From Candidatus Woesearchaeota archaeon (GTDB lineage: Archaea > Nanoarchaeota > Nanoarchaeia > Woesearchaeales > CALCXY01), in the NCBI GenBank assembly GCA_030751555.1, contig JASMFX010000105.1, positions 1 through 9,358 on the forward strand: a stretch of DNA of 9,358 bases, in the 5' to 3' direction. This document shows positions 1 to 6,532 of the stretch, piece after piece (within the stretch, counting starts at the first letter, position 1; each line of letters opens with the position of its first letter). Position numbers and translations under genes: made by a program. The notes beneath the pieces were generated by a model. That model was not told the DNA's origin, did no database searches, and saw only the letters and a list, made by a program, of their open reading frames with translations.

Positions 1-291
1 CTAGTGGGAAAAGGAGTATATGATATAGCAAATGGTTACATAAATAATGAACCTCTCCCTGAAGACACATATTCTAATATGTCAGTGGGCATTGGAATGG
101 TCGGTCTATCTTCTTCAATGTTTCTGAAGGATAAAAATCCAGGATTGTTGAAAAAAGACCCTTTTTGGAAAAGAGCATATAATTGGGCAAATGAGAAAAT
201 TGATTCTATCACTTCCAAACAATTACCCCAAACAGTGCCAATTCCAACATATTCCAGATTACGCTGCAATACCCAAAATCAAGCTGCGTAA
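1..291 (+). CDS. 3' end of an unrecognised protein (5' truncated by window edge)
   Basis: The frame is open from the first base and stops with TAA at 289-291, so about 96 C-terminal residues are visible and the true start is probably outside the window; the GTG at position 4 is only an internal candidate. The fragment has one moderately hydrophobic stretch (SVGIGMVGLSSSMFL, about residues 28-42), possibly a membrane or amphipathic segment. A polar, lysine-rich part follows, then a tail containing PQTVPIPTYSRLR. I do not recognise a family. The next gene on the same strand starts 70 bp downstream and has its own TATA-like box, so co-transcription is not required. It could also be a decayed 3' end. 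Confidence 0.5.
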   Translation, partial: LVGKGVYDIANGYINNEPLPEDTYSNMSVGIGMVGLSSSMFLKDKNPGLLKKDPFWKRAYNWANEKIDSITSKQLPQTVPIPTYSRLRCNTQNQAA

Positions 292-327
292 TTTACTGGG
301 AACTGAATTCCTAACACATCAAAACCA

Positions 328-337
328 TTAAATTTAA
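328..337 (+). promoter_or_regulatory. TATA-like box for the LysM-peptidase gene
   Basis: TTAAATTTAA is centred about 29 nt before the ATG at 362, the spacing expected for an archaeal promoter giving a very short or absent leader. A GGGG at 354-357 lies just before the ATG and is only a weak ribosome-binding match, too close to be convincing. Confidence 0.4.
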
Positions 338-361
338 GAAAAACACCAGAATTGGGGTTAT

Positions 362-1327
362 ATGACACTAAGAAATCGGGTTTTAGCGCCTGTAGGGGCA
401 ATATTAGCGTATTTTATGCTAGCTGGGGCTCCAAATACAGCTGAAGCTGCTTGGCGTTATCAGGTACGAAAAGGACAATATCTAGGTAGAATTGCAACTC
501 AATTTAGAGGAGTTTCTGATGATGAGATTGCAACACATAATGGTCTTAAAAGTAAGCACAATATCAGAGAAGGTCAAATATTAGCAATTCCTAATCACAA
601 AGTAAAAGTAAAACAAGGTGATTCACTCTGGAAAATAGCATCAAGATACGGACCAGGTGTAACTCATGCCTCAATTAAAGCTGCCAATAACCTTAAATCA
701 GACATAATTCATCCAGATCAAGAATTAAGTATTCCCTCTTCTAATGTTGTTATTAATCAAAAACATGAAGCAAAGAAAAAAACACAAACTAGAACCCCTA
801 CAGTAAGAAAAACAACTCCTAAAACAATCACGACTGTAGTATCATCCCCAACTTTTGCCAACTATATCAATGCAAACCAAAGCAAAGTATTGAAAGACGG
901 AACCTACTGGGTTGATGGCCCTAACTTTGTAACTCTGGGAGACTATAATCATAATGGCAGAAGTCCAGCAAGGGCTTCAAGAGTATTACCTCAAACACAA
1001 CACCTTGTGCAAAAAGCTGCTGATTATACTAGAAGCAAAGGATATGGAGATCTCTATGTTGAAACTAATCCTGGAAGTAAACATCGAAGAAAAGGATCTC
1101 ATGCAAAAGGACTGGGTGCTGATTTTACACTATTGAAGGATGGGAAAAAAGTACAATTTACCAAATCGAATAGATACATTATGGATGATATGTGCCAGTG
1201 GCTCATGCAACATAAGGATGAGTTAAATATAGCATCAGTGATAGCATATCCTGGCGCACCACATGCAACACATAGAAATAAGCATCACTATGATCATATC
1301 CATATTACACTAAAAGGAAACAAGTAG
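362..1327 (+). CDS. Secreted LysM-LysM protein with C-terminal M15-like zinc peptidase domain
   Basis: A 321-residue protein, probably an exported cell-wall-type hydrolase. Residues 1-29 form a Sec signal peptide: basic MTLRNR, a hydrophobic core, and a likely cut after AEA. Two LysM modules follow, at about 32-77 (YQVRKGQYLGRIA ... GQILAIP) and 80-125 (VKVKQGDSLWKIA ... DQELSIP); LysM binds N-acetylglucosamine polymers such as murein and chitin. A Lys/Thr-rich linker (about 133-165) leads to a C-terminal domain with GSHAKGLGADF (H247, D254) and HHYDHIHI (H312, H314). These match the two zinc-ligand motifs of M15/VanY/MepA-like peptidases, which cut D-amino-acid peptide bonds in murein. The gene stops at TAG, directly abutting the stop of the convergent neighbour. 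LysM plus M15 is a bacterial or phage combination, so lateral acquisition is likely if the host is an archaeon. Substrate unknown. Confidence 0.82.
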   Translation: MTLRNRVLAPVGAILAYFMLAGAPNTAEAAWRYQVRKGQYLGRIATQFRGVSDDEIATHNGLKSKHNIREGQILAIPNHKVKVKQGDSLWKIASRYGPGVTHASIKAANNLKSDIIHPDQELSIPSSNVVINQKHEAKKKTQTRTPTVRKTTPKTITTVVSSPTFANYINANQSKVLKDGTYWVDGPNFVTLGDYNHNGRSPARASRVLPQTQHLVQKAADYTRSKGYGDLYVETNPGSKHRRKGSHAKGLGADFTLLKDGKKVQFTKSNRYIMDDMCQWLMQHKDELNIASVIAYPGAPHATHRNKHHYDHIHITLKGNK

Positions 1328-2104
1328 TTACAACGTTTTCAAATACTCAATACTTTTCTCAACTGCAAACTTAGGATTCCTAAAAATCAATTCATTCTCA
1401 ACAGACAATAAAGTATCAATAACAATACGGGAATCAAAATCCTTTACATTCCTCATTATCTTAGAAAAAGGAATCTTGCCAAAGCCAAGCTGCATATGTG
1501 GCCGCTCCCCAAAGTCACTGATCCTAAACAGATAGATTTTATCCTTAAACTCATGAAGCTGTTCTCTAAACTTTGTATAGTCCATTCCTCCCTGAAAAAT
1601 ATGGCAGACATCAAGACAAATCTTAACTCCATCAACTGCAAAATAATTCAGAGCCTCAGGAGTCTCAAATACTGAGTGACCATTCATTACAAGTATCTGA
1701 GTATTAGTCTTAGTCCTCAATGCTACTAATTCTTTTCGAATATCTGCCTTAGCTTCTTTGTCTCCAAAATAGGCTAGTGATTCAGGATGAATATTAACAT
1801 AGGAGGCATTTATCTCATTTGCAAAGTCAAGGATTGTTTCTTTGACCTCCTCAAAACTCTTCCTCATCTTCCATCTATCATGCCATTTGATAGGAAAGTT
1901 TAGTCCTACCTTCAAATCCTTCTTTCGCATATATTTTTTTAGCCTATCAATGTCATCCATTAGATTTAATGGTATTGGATACTGACAGTTTAATTCAAAA
2001 AAATCAATTTTCTTAAATTTCTTTAGAAAGGAAACTAGCATCTTAGAGTTGCTAATAACCCACCCCTGGCCCATATCATGCCTTATGCTGATACCTATTT
2101 TCAT
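1328..2104 (-). CDS. EndoIV/xylose-isomerase-like TIM-barrel protein with altered metal site
   Basis: A 258-residue protein of the AP endonuclease 2 / sugar-phosphate isomerase-epimerase superfamily. Visible family marks in order: an early strand with FFELNC (E37), VNIHPES (H106), CLDVCHIF (D165, H168), and RISDFGERPHMQLGFGKIPF, which carries the conserved His (H203) and the glycine turn. In Endo IV and relatives two glutamates also bind metal. Here the middle position (usually an E-N pair) reads LVMNGHS, and the last strand reads VIDTLLSVENE, with Asp where Glu is expected. The metal site is therefore incomplete, or uses Asp230 and perhaps Glu236. The role could be isomerase, epimerase or a non-catalytic derivative; repair endonuclease activity is less likely. 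Zero bases separate its stop from the convergent LysM gene. A clear TATA box precedes the ATG. Confidence 0.72.
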   Translation of the reverse strand: MKIGISIRHDMGQGWVISNSKMLVSFLKKFKKIDFFELNCQYPIPLNLMDDIDRLKKYMRKKDLKVGLNFPIKWHDRWKMRKSFEEVKETILDFANEINASYVNIHPESLAYFGDKEAKADIRKELVALRTKTNTQILVMNGHSVFETPEALNYFAVDGVKICLDVCHIFQGGMDYTKFREQLHEFKDKIYLFRISDFGERPHMQLGFGKIPFSKIMRNVKDFDSRIVIDTLLSVENELIFRNPKFAVEKSIEYLKTL

Positions 2105-2127
2105 AGTAAAAAGAAAAGGTTGACTAG

Positions 2128-2136
2128 CATATAAAG
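2128..2136 (-). promoter_or_regulatory. TATA box of the TIM-barrel gene
   Basis: On the minus strand this reads CTTTATATG, a near-textbook archaeal TATA element, centred 28 nt before the ATG at 2104. Transcription would begin within a few bases of the start codon, and no Shine-Dalgarno motif is seen, so the mRNA is probably leaderless. Confidence 0.6.
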
Positions 2137-2153
2137 ATTACGGAAACACCTGT

Positions 2154-2933
2154 TCATAAATCATACTTTCTTGATAGAAACAAAACCTCTGCTTGAAAGT
2201 CATCTCTATCCATAATAAATGATGTGTTTAAACCACCTTTCTTTCTAAATTTCTTCTGAATCCCTCCATATCTCCTCATCTGAGGATAAGTGATTAGTAC
2301 ATAAGCGAATTTTCCTCCAGGAAATAATTCTTTAAGAGGATCAAAAAGATAAGCTATTCTTACATCGCTCATACAGTAATTCAATCCCCCACCAGAGGCT
2401 TTAGTCCTAATGGTTCCAAACTTTGATTCCCGCATCCTATCTACTGTCCGGTATTTACCTCTTTTCTTAACCCTCTTTGTCCTCCCCTTTTGCATTGTAG
2501 AATTAAGCTTTACCTCAAACAACCCATAGAGATCATCAAATTTAGCAAGAGCATCATACTCAGTCCAATCGATTCCCCTCTCCTGCACATTAACCCTTAA
2601 CTGTCCCTGTTTCAATTCAAATAGATAATTCTCTGTTAAATGGTAATCAGGGAAAATATCAAGTTTGATAGCACTACCCTCTCTCATAGCTGCCAGCCTT
2701 AATCTATTGTCTAAGTGGATTTCAGAAATCCTAGATAGTAGGACATCATCATTAGGCCTTCTCTTTTTGAGGGATGGATCCTGTGCTGCTTTAGCTAATT
2801 GGATTCTTTCCTTTTGCCTTCTCCTTATGTAGAGTGGATCCTGTACCAATTTAGTGACAATGCCAACATCATCTAAGGTTGAATGGCTAAACTGGTAGAG
2901 AAACTCTCTTAAGGAGGCATTATGCTGCAACAT
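2154..2933 (-). CDS. Orphan protein with PD-(D/E)XK-like nuclease signature
   Basis: A 259-residue protein I do not recognise as a named family. The N-terminal third (1-90) is helical and highly charged, with PLYIRRRQKERIQLAKAA followed by a KKRRP stretch that suggests nucleic-acid contact. The central part contains TEYDALAKFDDLYGLFEVKL: D127, then E140-V-K142 twelve residues later. This is the spacing and strand pattern of the PD-(D/E)XK fold, where Asp and Glu hold the metal and Lys is catalytic. A very basic loop follows (about 149-171), then GGGLNYCMSDVRIAYLF and a strand KFAYVLITYP. No signal peptide or membrane segment is present, so it is probably cytosolic. It has its own TATA-like box and sits 55 bp after the M20 gene. 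Nuclease activity is inferred from the motif alone; the upstream acidic residue of motif I (perhaps E101) is uncertain. Confidence 0.6.
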   Translation of the reverse strand: MLQHNASLREFLYQFSHSTLDDVGIVTKLVQDPLYIRRRQKERIQLAKAAQDPSLKKRRPNDDVLLSRISEIHLDNRLRLAAMREGSAIKLDIFPDYHLTENYLFELKQGQLRVNVQERGIDWTEYDALAKFDDLYGLFEVKLNSTMQKGRTKRVKKRGKYRTVDRMRESKFGTIRTKASGGGLNYCMSDVRIAYLFDPLKELFPGGKFAYVLITYPQMRRYGGIQKKFRKKGGLNTSFIMDRDDFQAEVLFLSRKYDL

Positions 2934-2955
2934 AGTAGTAGAAATTTACACCAAT

Positions 2956-2965
2956 TAATAAATTT
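2956..2965 (-). promoter_or_regulatory. TATA-like box of the PD-(D/E)XK-like gene
   Basis: The minus strand reads AAATTTATTA, centred about 27 nt upstream of the ATG at 2933, within the 55-bp gap after the M20 stop codon. It suggests independent, nearly leaderless transcription. Confidence 0.42.
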
Positions 2966-2988
2966 ACCCATATACAAATCCCCTAGGG

Positions 2989-4104
2989 CTATTTTAAAAA
3001 TCCCCTAACAACTTCAAACAAAACCTTACTAAAATCCCCTAATTCCTTAATCTTAATCGATTCATTAGGAACATGCATCTGATCATGCTCGCCACAGCTA
3101 AAGCCAACAGCAGGAATCCCTTTCAAAATAAGTGCCTTAGCATCAGTCGCTCCTGATAATCCCACAGTCTTTGGAGTAAAACCTAAAACCTTTTTTGTTG
3201 TTTTTTTGATAACCTTAACTAATTCACTGTTTCCCTTAATCTCTGTTGGAGGAATTGATAATAACTGTTTTACTTCCACAAATTTATGGCCACTAACAAC
3301 TTTCTTAATTTCCTGGACAATCTTTCTAGGACTTTGGGAGGGAAGATATCTAATATCAAGTACAGCTTTTGCAACACTTGGCACCATATTGGGTGCATCT
3401 CCACCCTCAATCAAGCCAAGATTAATTGTAGGTTTGGAAAACAACTTATGCTTTTTGTGCTTAAGTGTATATTTCTCAATAGCTAGAAGAGCCTTCATTA
3501 ATTGAGAGATTGCATTTACACCATCCTGAGGCCTTGAACCATGAGCAGCCTTGCCATGACCAACAACCTCAACATGTAGAATTCCTTTTTCAGCGATGTC
3601 AATAATCCTCATGCTCTCTCCAACGTCAGGCATTATCGCAAAATCTGGCTTTATTTTCTTCTCTTTAATCAGATAGCCTAACCCTACTGAACTTCCCCTC
3701 TCTTCATCAACAACACAACCCACTAACAAAGTTCCCTTCAACTCATTCTCCACCTTTTTCAATTCCTTTGCAGCAACTAACAAACAAGCTAATGGACCTT
3801 TGTCATCTACAGCACCCCTACCATAGACCCTTCCATTTTTAACAACAGCCTTGAATGGATTTGTTTTCCACCCATCACCAGCAGGAACAGTATCTGAATG
3901 GCAAGACACCAATAAACTTGGCTTTCCCTTTCCAATAAAACCAACTAAATTCTCTCTGCCTTTTATTTTAGAGAATGTCTTAAACCGTATCTTATGCTTT
4001 TTAAAATATTTTTTAACATAATCCGCAATATGCTGTTCATTGCCAGGAGGGTTCTCAGTCCTAAAACCAATCAAATCCTTAAGCAATTTTACTGATTCAT
4101 GCAT
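2989..4104 (-). CDS. M20 family metallopeptidase / ArgE-DapE-type deacylase
   Basis: A 371-residue cytosolic dizinc hydrolase of the M20/ArgE/DapE family, which cleaves N-acyl or peptide bonds of small substrates. All expected metal positions are visible: SCHSDTVP (H69, catalytic D71), GRGAVDDKG (bridging D100), VVDEERGSS (general base E134, ligand E135), MPDVGE (D160) and the C-terminal DQMHVPNE (H344). The lid/dimer domain (about 174-285) carries GKAAHGSRPQDGVNAI and GGDAPNMVP, typical of the family. Length is normal and no domain is missing. Motifs alone do not decide between acetylornithine or acetyl-lysine deacetylase, succinyl-diaminopimelate desuccinylase, and di- or carboxypeptidase. 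The ATP-grasp gene upstream on the same strand could suggest a LysX/LysK-like pairing, but no LysW carrier gene is seen. The gene begins after a 193-bp gap holding a palindromic element and has its own TATA box. Confidence 0.88.
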   Translation of the reverse strand: MHESVKLLKDLIGFRTENPPGNEQHIADYVKKYFKKHKIRFKTFSKIKGRENLVGFIGKGKPSLLVSCHSDTVPAGDGWKTNPFKAVVKNGRVYGRGAVDDKGPLACLLVAAKELKKVENELKGTLLVGCVVDEERGSSVGLGYLIKEKKIKPDFAIMPDVGESMRIIDIAEKGILHVEVVGHGKAAHGSRPQDGVNAISQLMKALLAIEKYTLKHKKHKLFSKPTINLGLIEGGDAPNMVPSVAKAVLDIRYLPSQSPRKIVQEIKKVVSGHKFVEVKQLLSIPPTEIKGNSELVKVIKKTTKKVLGFTPKTVGLSGATDAKALILKGIPAVGFSCGEHDQMHVPNESIKIKELGDFSKVLFEVVRGFLK

Positions 4105-4125
4105 GTTTAATATCAGATTGAAGAA

Positions 4126-4134
4126 CTATAAAAG
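4126..4134 (-). promoter_or_regulatory. TATA box of the M20 gene
   Basis: The minus strand reads CTTTTATAG, centred about 26 nt before the ATG at 4104. It lies between the palindromic element and the gene, so the element is upstream of this promoter and outside the predicted leaderless mRNA. Confidence 0.55.
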
Positions 4135-4163
4135 TCTTGTGGCTAACTACTTTGCAGCATCTG

Positions 4164-4319
4164 TCAAGAACCACCCATCACAGATGGGTGGCATGAAAGG
4201 GAAAACCACACCTTCATTTGAGACAGAATGTGTGGTTCTTGAGCATGCTCAGGATACCACACATACAATAAGTGGATTAGCGTAGCTAATCCACCAATTA
4301 CAAATTGGTGGTATCCTGA
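4164..4319. repeat. Paired palindromic element: two diverged inverted units around a perfect 12-bp palindrome
   Basis: Unit A (4164-4242) is bounded by TCAAGAACCAC (4164-4174) and its exact complement GTGGTTCTTGA (4232-4242). Unit B (4249-4319) is bounded by TCAGGATACCAC (4249-4260) and GTGGTATCCTGA (4308-4319). Each holds a 9-bp hairpin with a 3-nt loop sharing four bases with the outer stem: CCACCCATC/GATGGGTGG at 4171-4191 and CCACCAATT/AATTGGTGG at 4291-4311. Unit B has an extra 10-bp hairpin, GTGGATTAGC/GCTAATCCAC (4272-4294); unit A has AACCACAC/GTGTGGTT (4204-4211 with 4230-4237). The units are joined by TGAGCATGCTCA (4240-4251). Read in reverse complement, unit B has the same order of parts as unit A, so they are inverted copies. 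The architecture resembles nested-palindrome mobile repeats, such as non-autonomous relatives of IS200/IS605 or REP-like elements; no transposase is present. A structured RNA is the alternative. Confidence 0.85.
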
Positions 4320-5254
4320 CATATCAGAACCTTACCAACATTCCTATGAAACTGTTCCTGCTTTGCCTTAATCTTAGGGTCACTTACCCACTCTTGGAAC
4401 ATATGTAATCCTGGTTTTGAATTCATCTCTATAAGCCAAACCTTCCCATTACCATCAATCATAAAATCAGCGCAATAGATCCTGGGATGAATATGCTCAA
4501 TTTTTTTATCAATAATCTTAACCTTTTCGAGAACTAATGATGGAACATCCTTAATGTCAATAAAATGCATTTTTCCACCTTGATAATAATTTGTAATTAA
4601 TGATTTTTCAGAACTCCTACAAAGTGCATGATCAATCTCCCCATTGATAACAACACACCTCACATCATTTGTTCCCTTAATCCCTAATGTTTTGTTGCCA
4701 TGCGTAGTATCAACCCAATCCATTATGATAGTATCTTTTTCTATTGAAGACGGCTGCTCATTTTTCTCAATAATGTGAACATCAATTCCATCCAACCCAT
4801 ACCTTGGTTTGATCACCACCTTTGAAGAAGTTATTTGCTTCACAGATTTCTCATACTCCTCTAGGTTATTAACAGTGAATGTCTTTGGGACAAACTCAGA
4901 AAATGTTTGATAAGTATTAAGTTTATCCTTGCAAAAAGTCTCTAATCTGGGATCATTCACCAAGCCAACCTCTTTTTTCATAGATTCTCTCAGTGCATTG
5001 GTTTCGTCATTAAAAGGAAACTTATCCATCACAACATCCACATTAATATCATGGGCCTCTTTCCATCCATCAGAGAATGTAACGCCCTTAGTTATCTTAC
5101 ATTTTTCATAATTTTGCCAAGGAGCAAGATACGCTTCTGCCCCTAAAGATTGCAGAATAGTAATAAAGTCTTTATAACTGCCATTAAGAACATCAGTCTC
5201 TAGGGGTTCTTCCCCAAATTTCACCTCTGGCATAAGTATACCAATTTTTTTCAT
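4298..5254 (-). CDS. ATP-grasp ligase, glutathione-synthetase/RimK-like fold
   Basis: A 318-residue cytosolic enzyme expected to join a carboxylate to an amine or thiol through an acyl-phosphate, using ATP. The N-terminal domain (1-100) begins with a Rossmann-like strand, KKIGILMPE. The ATP-grasp core follows: VVIKPRYGLDG (K149 and the flexible glycine loop), IIMDWV, NDVRCVVINGE (D198, R199), and the C-terminal CADFMIDGNGKVWLIEMNSKPG, in which D263, E276 and N278 are the usual magnesium and nucleotide ligands. Substrate and product cannot be told. The last seven residues (CQDTTNL) and the TAA are encoded almost entirely by the palindromic repeat at 4164-4319, so the original C-terminus was probably different; it lies after the fold and is probably tolerated. 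The start ATG is 21 bp past the M29 stop, and its TATA-like box overlaps the end of that gene. Confidence 0.82.
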   Translation of the reverse strand: MKKIGILMPEVKFGEEPLETDVLNGSYKDFITILQSLGAEAYLAPWQNYEKCKITKGVTFSDGWKEAHDINVDVVMDKFPFNDETNALRESMKKEVGLVNDPRLETFCKDKLNTYQTFSEFVPKTFTVNNLEEYEKSVKQITSSKVVIKPRYGLDGIDVHIIEKNEQPSSIEKDTIIMDWVDTTHGNKTLGIKGTNDVRCVVINGEIDHALCRSSEKSLITNYYQGGKMHFIDIKDVPSLVLEKVKIIDKKIEHIHPRIYCADFMIDGNGKVWLIEMNSKPGLHMFQEWVSDPKIKAKQEQFHRNVGKVLICQDTTNL

Positions 5255-5275
5255 CTGGAATAAGAAAAGTATAAC

Positions 5276-6340
5276 TCATATATCAATTTTTTTATTATCT
5301 AGATAGATTCGAGGGTTTTTAAAGACTTGATCCATATGGCTTATAGCGTAGATAGTCCCGCCAAACCAGGCATTACTCCCAATTCCAACATGAGCTGTCC
5401 CTAAAACCTTCTCACTGACAATAGTTACTGGAATAAGAGATGCACCCTCACTAATACCAATGCCAATCTCTCCAATACGCTTAATCCCCCAAGGATACTT
5501 AGCTTGGTTGATATACTTCTCAAAGCTTTGCTCTAGAATCTTAGCCTCATCCTCTCCTTTTATATCTATTATTTCACCATTTTCTACCTTAAGGATAACT
5601 GGTTTTTTTACTAAGAGTGTGCCTTCTGCATGCCTGATTGTGCCATCAATAACAATAGTGCCCTCAACACGCTTTCCTCTTGGAGCAAAATATACCTCTC
5701 CAGCAGGAATATTTCCTCCAATCTTAGAATATTCTGCATCATTGGCAATAGATTGTTTTCCCTGAATATTAACATAGAGGTTAGTTCCCTTATCAGTTAA
5801 TATGCGACACTCATTAGCATAGTCAATTTTTTGCTTTAATGCTTTAGCTCTTTTTTGCATTGTTTGATAATCAAGATCAACTGACTTCACTAAATCTCTA
5901 AAATACTTAGTATCCAGGTCTCTCAGACCGGTTGCAGAGACAAAACGATGTTTATTGGAAGAAACATAGCTCCTCCAGCTCTTACCAAATTGCTTCATGC
6001 TACCAAGCTTGCCTGATAAGCATAATACCAAAACATTTTTTTCAGGGAATTGAAACAAGGATTCAATAACTAGATCATTCGCAGTATCTCCTGTGTTTTT
6101 TGGTTCTTGCTTTACAAGCTTATATGCTATGTTTAGTCGTTTTGCAGCTAGGACATAGCATCCAGCCATAAGAGCAGAGCATCTCCTCATTGGATAACCT
6201 TCGTCATATATAATCATGACCTGCTCCTTATCAACCTTTAAGCAATCATGGAAAACTTTCTTAAAACAAGCATAATATTTTTCAACAATTGGGAAGAGTC
6301 CTTCCTGTTTAAGCCACTGCACAAAGCTGTTACTGTCCAT
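5276..6340 (-). CDS. M29 family (thermophilic-type) metallo-aminopeptidase
   Basis: A 354-residue protein of the M29 aminopeptidase family (AmpS/AmpT type), dimetal enzymes that remove N-terminal residues from peptides in the cytosol. The C-terminal catalytic half holds the family motifs in order: GGNIPAGEVYFAP (E215), RIGEIGIG (E291), GTAHVGIGSN (H317) and ISHMDQV (H335, D337). These correspond to the Glu-Glu-His-His-Asp set of the family. The N-terminal half is an alpha/beta domain with less recognisable sequence. It is somewhat shorter than the roughly 400 residues usual for bacterial members, mainly in the final part. The ATG at 6340 is preferred over the in-frame TTG at 6349 because the TATA-like box at 6363-6370 lies 27 nt from the ATG but only 18 from the TTG. 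Its role is probably peptide recycling together with the nearby M20 enzyme. Confidence 0.85.
   Translation of the reverse strand: MDSNSFVQWLKQEGLFPIVEKYYACFKKVFHDCLKVDKEQVMIIYDEGYPMRRCSALMAGCYVLAAKRLNIAYKLVKQEPKNTGDTANDLVIESLFQFPEKNVLVLCLSGKLGSMKQFGKSWRSYVSSNKHRFVSATGLRDLDTKYFRDLVKSVDLDYQTMQKRAKALKQKIDYANECRILTDKGTNLYVNIQGKQSIANDAEYSKIGGNIPAGEVYFAPRGKRVEGTIVIDGTIRHAEGTLLVKKPVILKVENGEIIDIKGEDEAKILEQSFEKYINQAKYPWGIKRIGEIGIGISEGASLIPVTIVSEKVLGTAHVGIGSNAWFGGTIYAISHMDQVFKNPRIYLDNKKIDI
5277..5284 (-). promoter_or_regulatory. TATA box of the ATP-grasp gene, inside the M29 3' end
   Basis: The minus strand reads GATATATG, centred 27 nt before the ATG at 5254. It overlaps the last codons and stop of the M29 gene, so the two genes may be read both together and separately. 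Confidence 0.5.
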
Positions 6341-6362
6341 ATCCAACAAATAATAAGTCAGT

Positions 6363-6370
6363 TCTTAAGT
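6363..6370 (-). promoter_or_regulatory. Weak TATA-like box of the M29 gene
   Basis: The minus strand reads ACTTAAGA within an A-rich context, centred 27 nt upstream of the ATG at 6340. It is weaker than the other boxes here, but the spacing helps choose the start codon. Confidence 0.32.
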
Positions 6371-6471
6371 TTTTCTATCCCCTAGGCAACATTAAGAGAA
6401 AAATTCAATTGCAAAAAACGCATCTATTAATCAATTACCCTAGATTTTTATACATCATCAATACCTCAATA

Positions 6472-6483
6472 TACTAATTAGTA
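6472..6483. promoter_or_regulatory. Perfect 12-bp palindrome, candidate operator
   Basis: TACTAATTAGTA is self-complementary; its 8-bp core CTAATTAG recurs at 6525-6532. The two copies flank the TATA-like box at 6499-6508, as would suit a dimeric regulator. A+T-rich palindromes can arise by chance, so this is tentative. Confidence 0.25.
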
Positions 6484-6498
6484 AACTCATTATCCAAA

Positions 6499-6508
6499 AA
6501 TATTTAAA
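6499..6508 (+). promoter_or_regulatory. TATA-like box in front of the small open frame
   Basis: AATATTTAAA, followed by GGGG, predicts a transcript start near 6530. No annotated start codon lies there, so the transcript would be either a short leadered mRNA or a non-coding RNA that ends at the T-run at 6700-6708. Confidence 0.4.
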
Positions 6509-6532
6509 GGGGTAATCCTAGAATCTAATTAG

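Noticed and set aside
2922..3008. Plus-strand 28-codon frame starting at an ATG with a perfect AAGGAGG five bases upstream
   Set aside because: It is antisense to the start of one gene and the end of another, has no promoter-like box at the right place, and the genes here do not use Shine-Dalgarno sites; probably coincidence.
3206..3505. 99-codon plus-strand frame inside the M20 gene
   Set aside because: Shadow of a gene with complete catalytic motifs on the other strand.
4040..4285. 81-codon plus-strand frame through the M20 start and the palindromic element
   Set aside because: Its second half is made of the repeat and its first half is antisense to M20; no family resemblance.
4164..4319. 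CRISPR array or tRNA-like structure
   Set aside because: The repeats are nested palindromes of two inverted units, not regular direct repeats with spacers, and no cloverleaf with a T-loop is present.
2989..5254. LysW-dependent lysine/arginine pathway (LysX plus LysK)
   Set aside because: No LysW-like small carrier or other pathway gene is in the window, and the ATP-grasp and M20 motifs are generic; kept only as an alternative.
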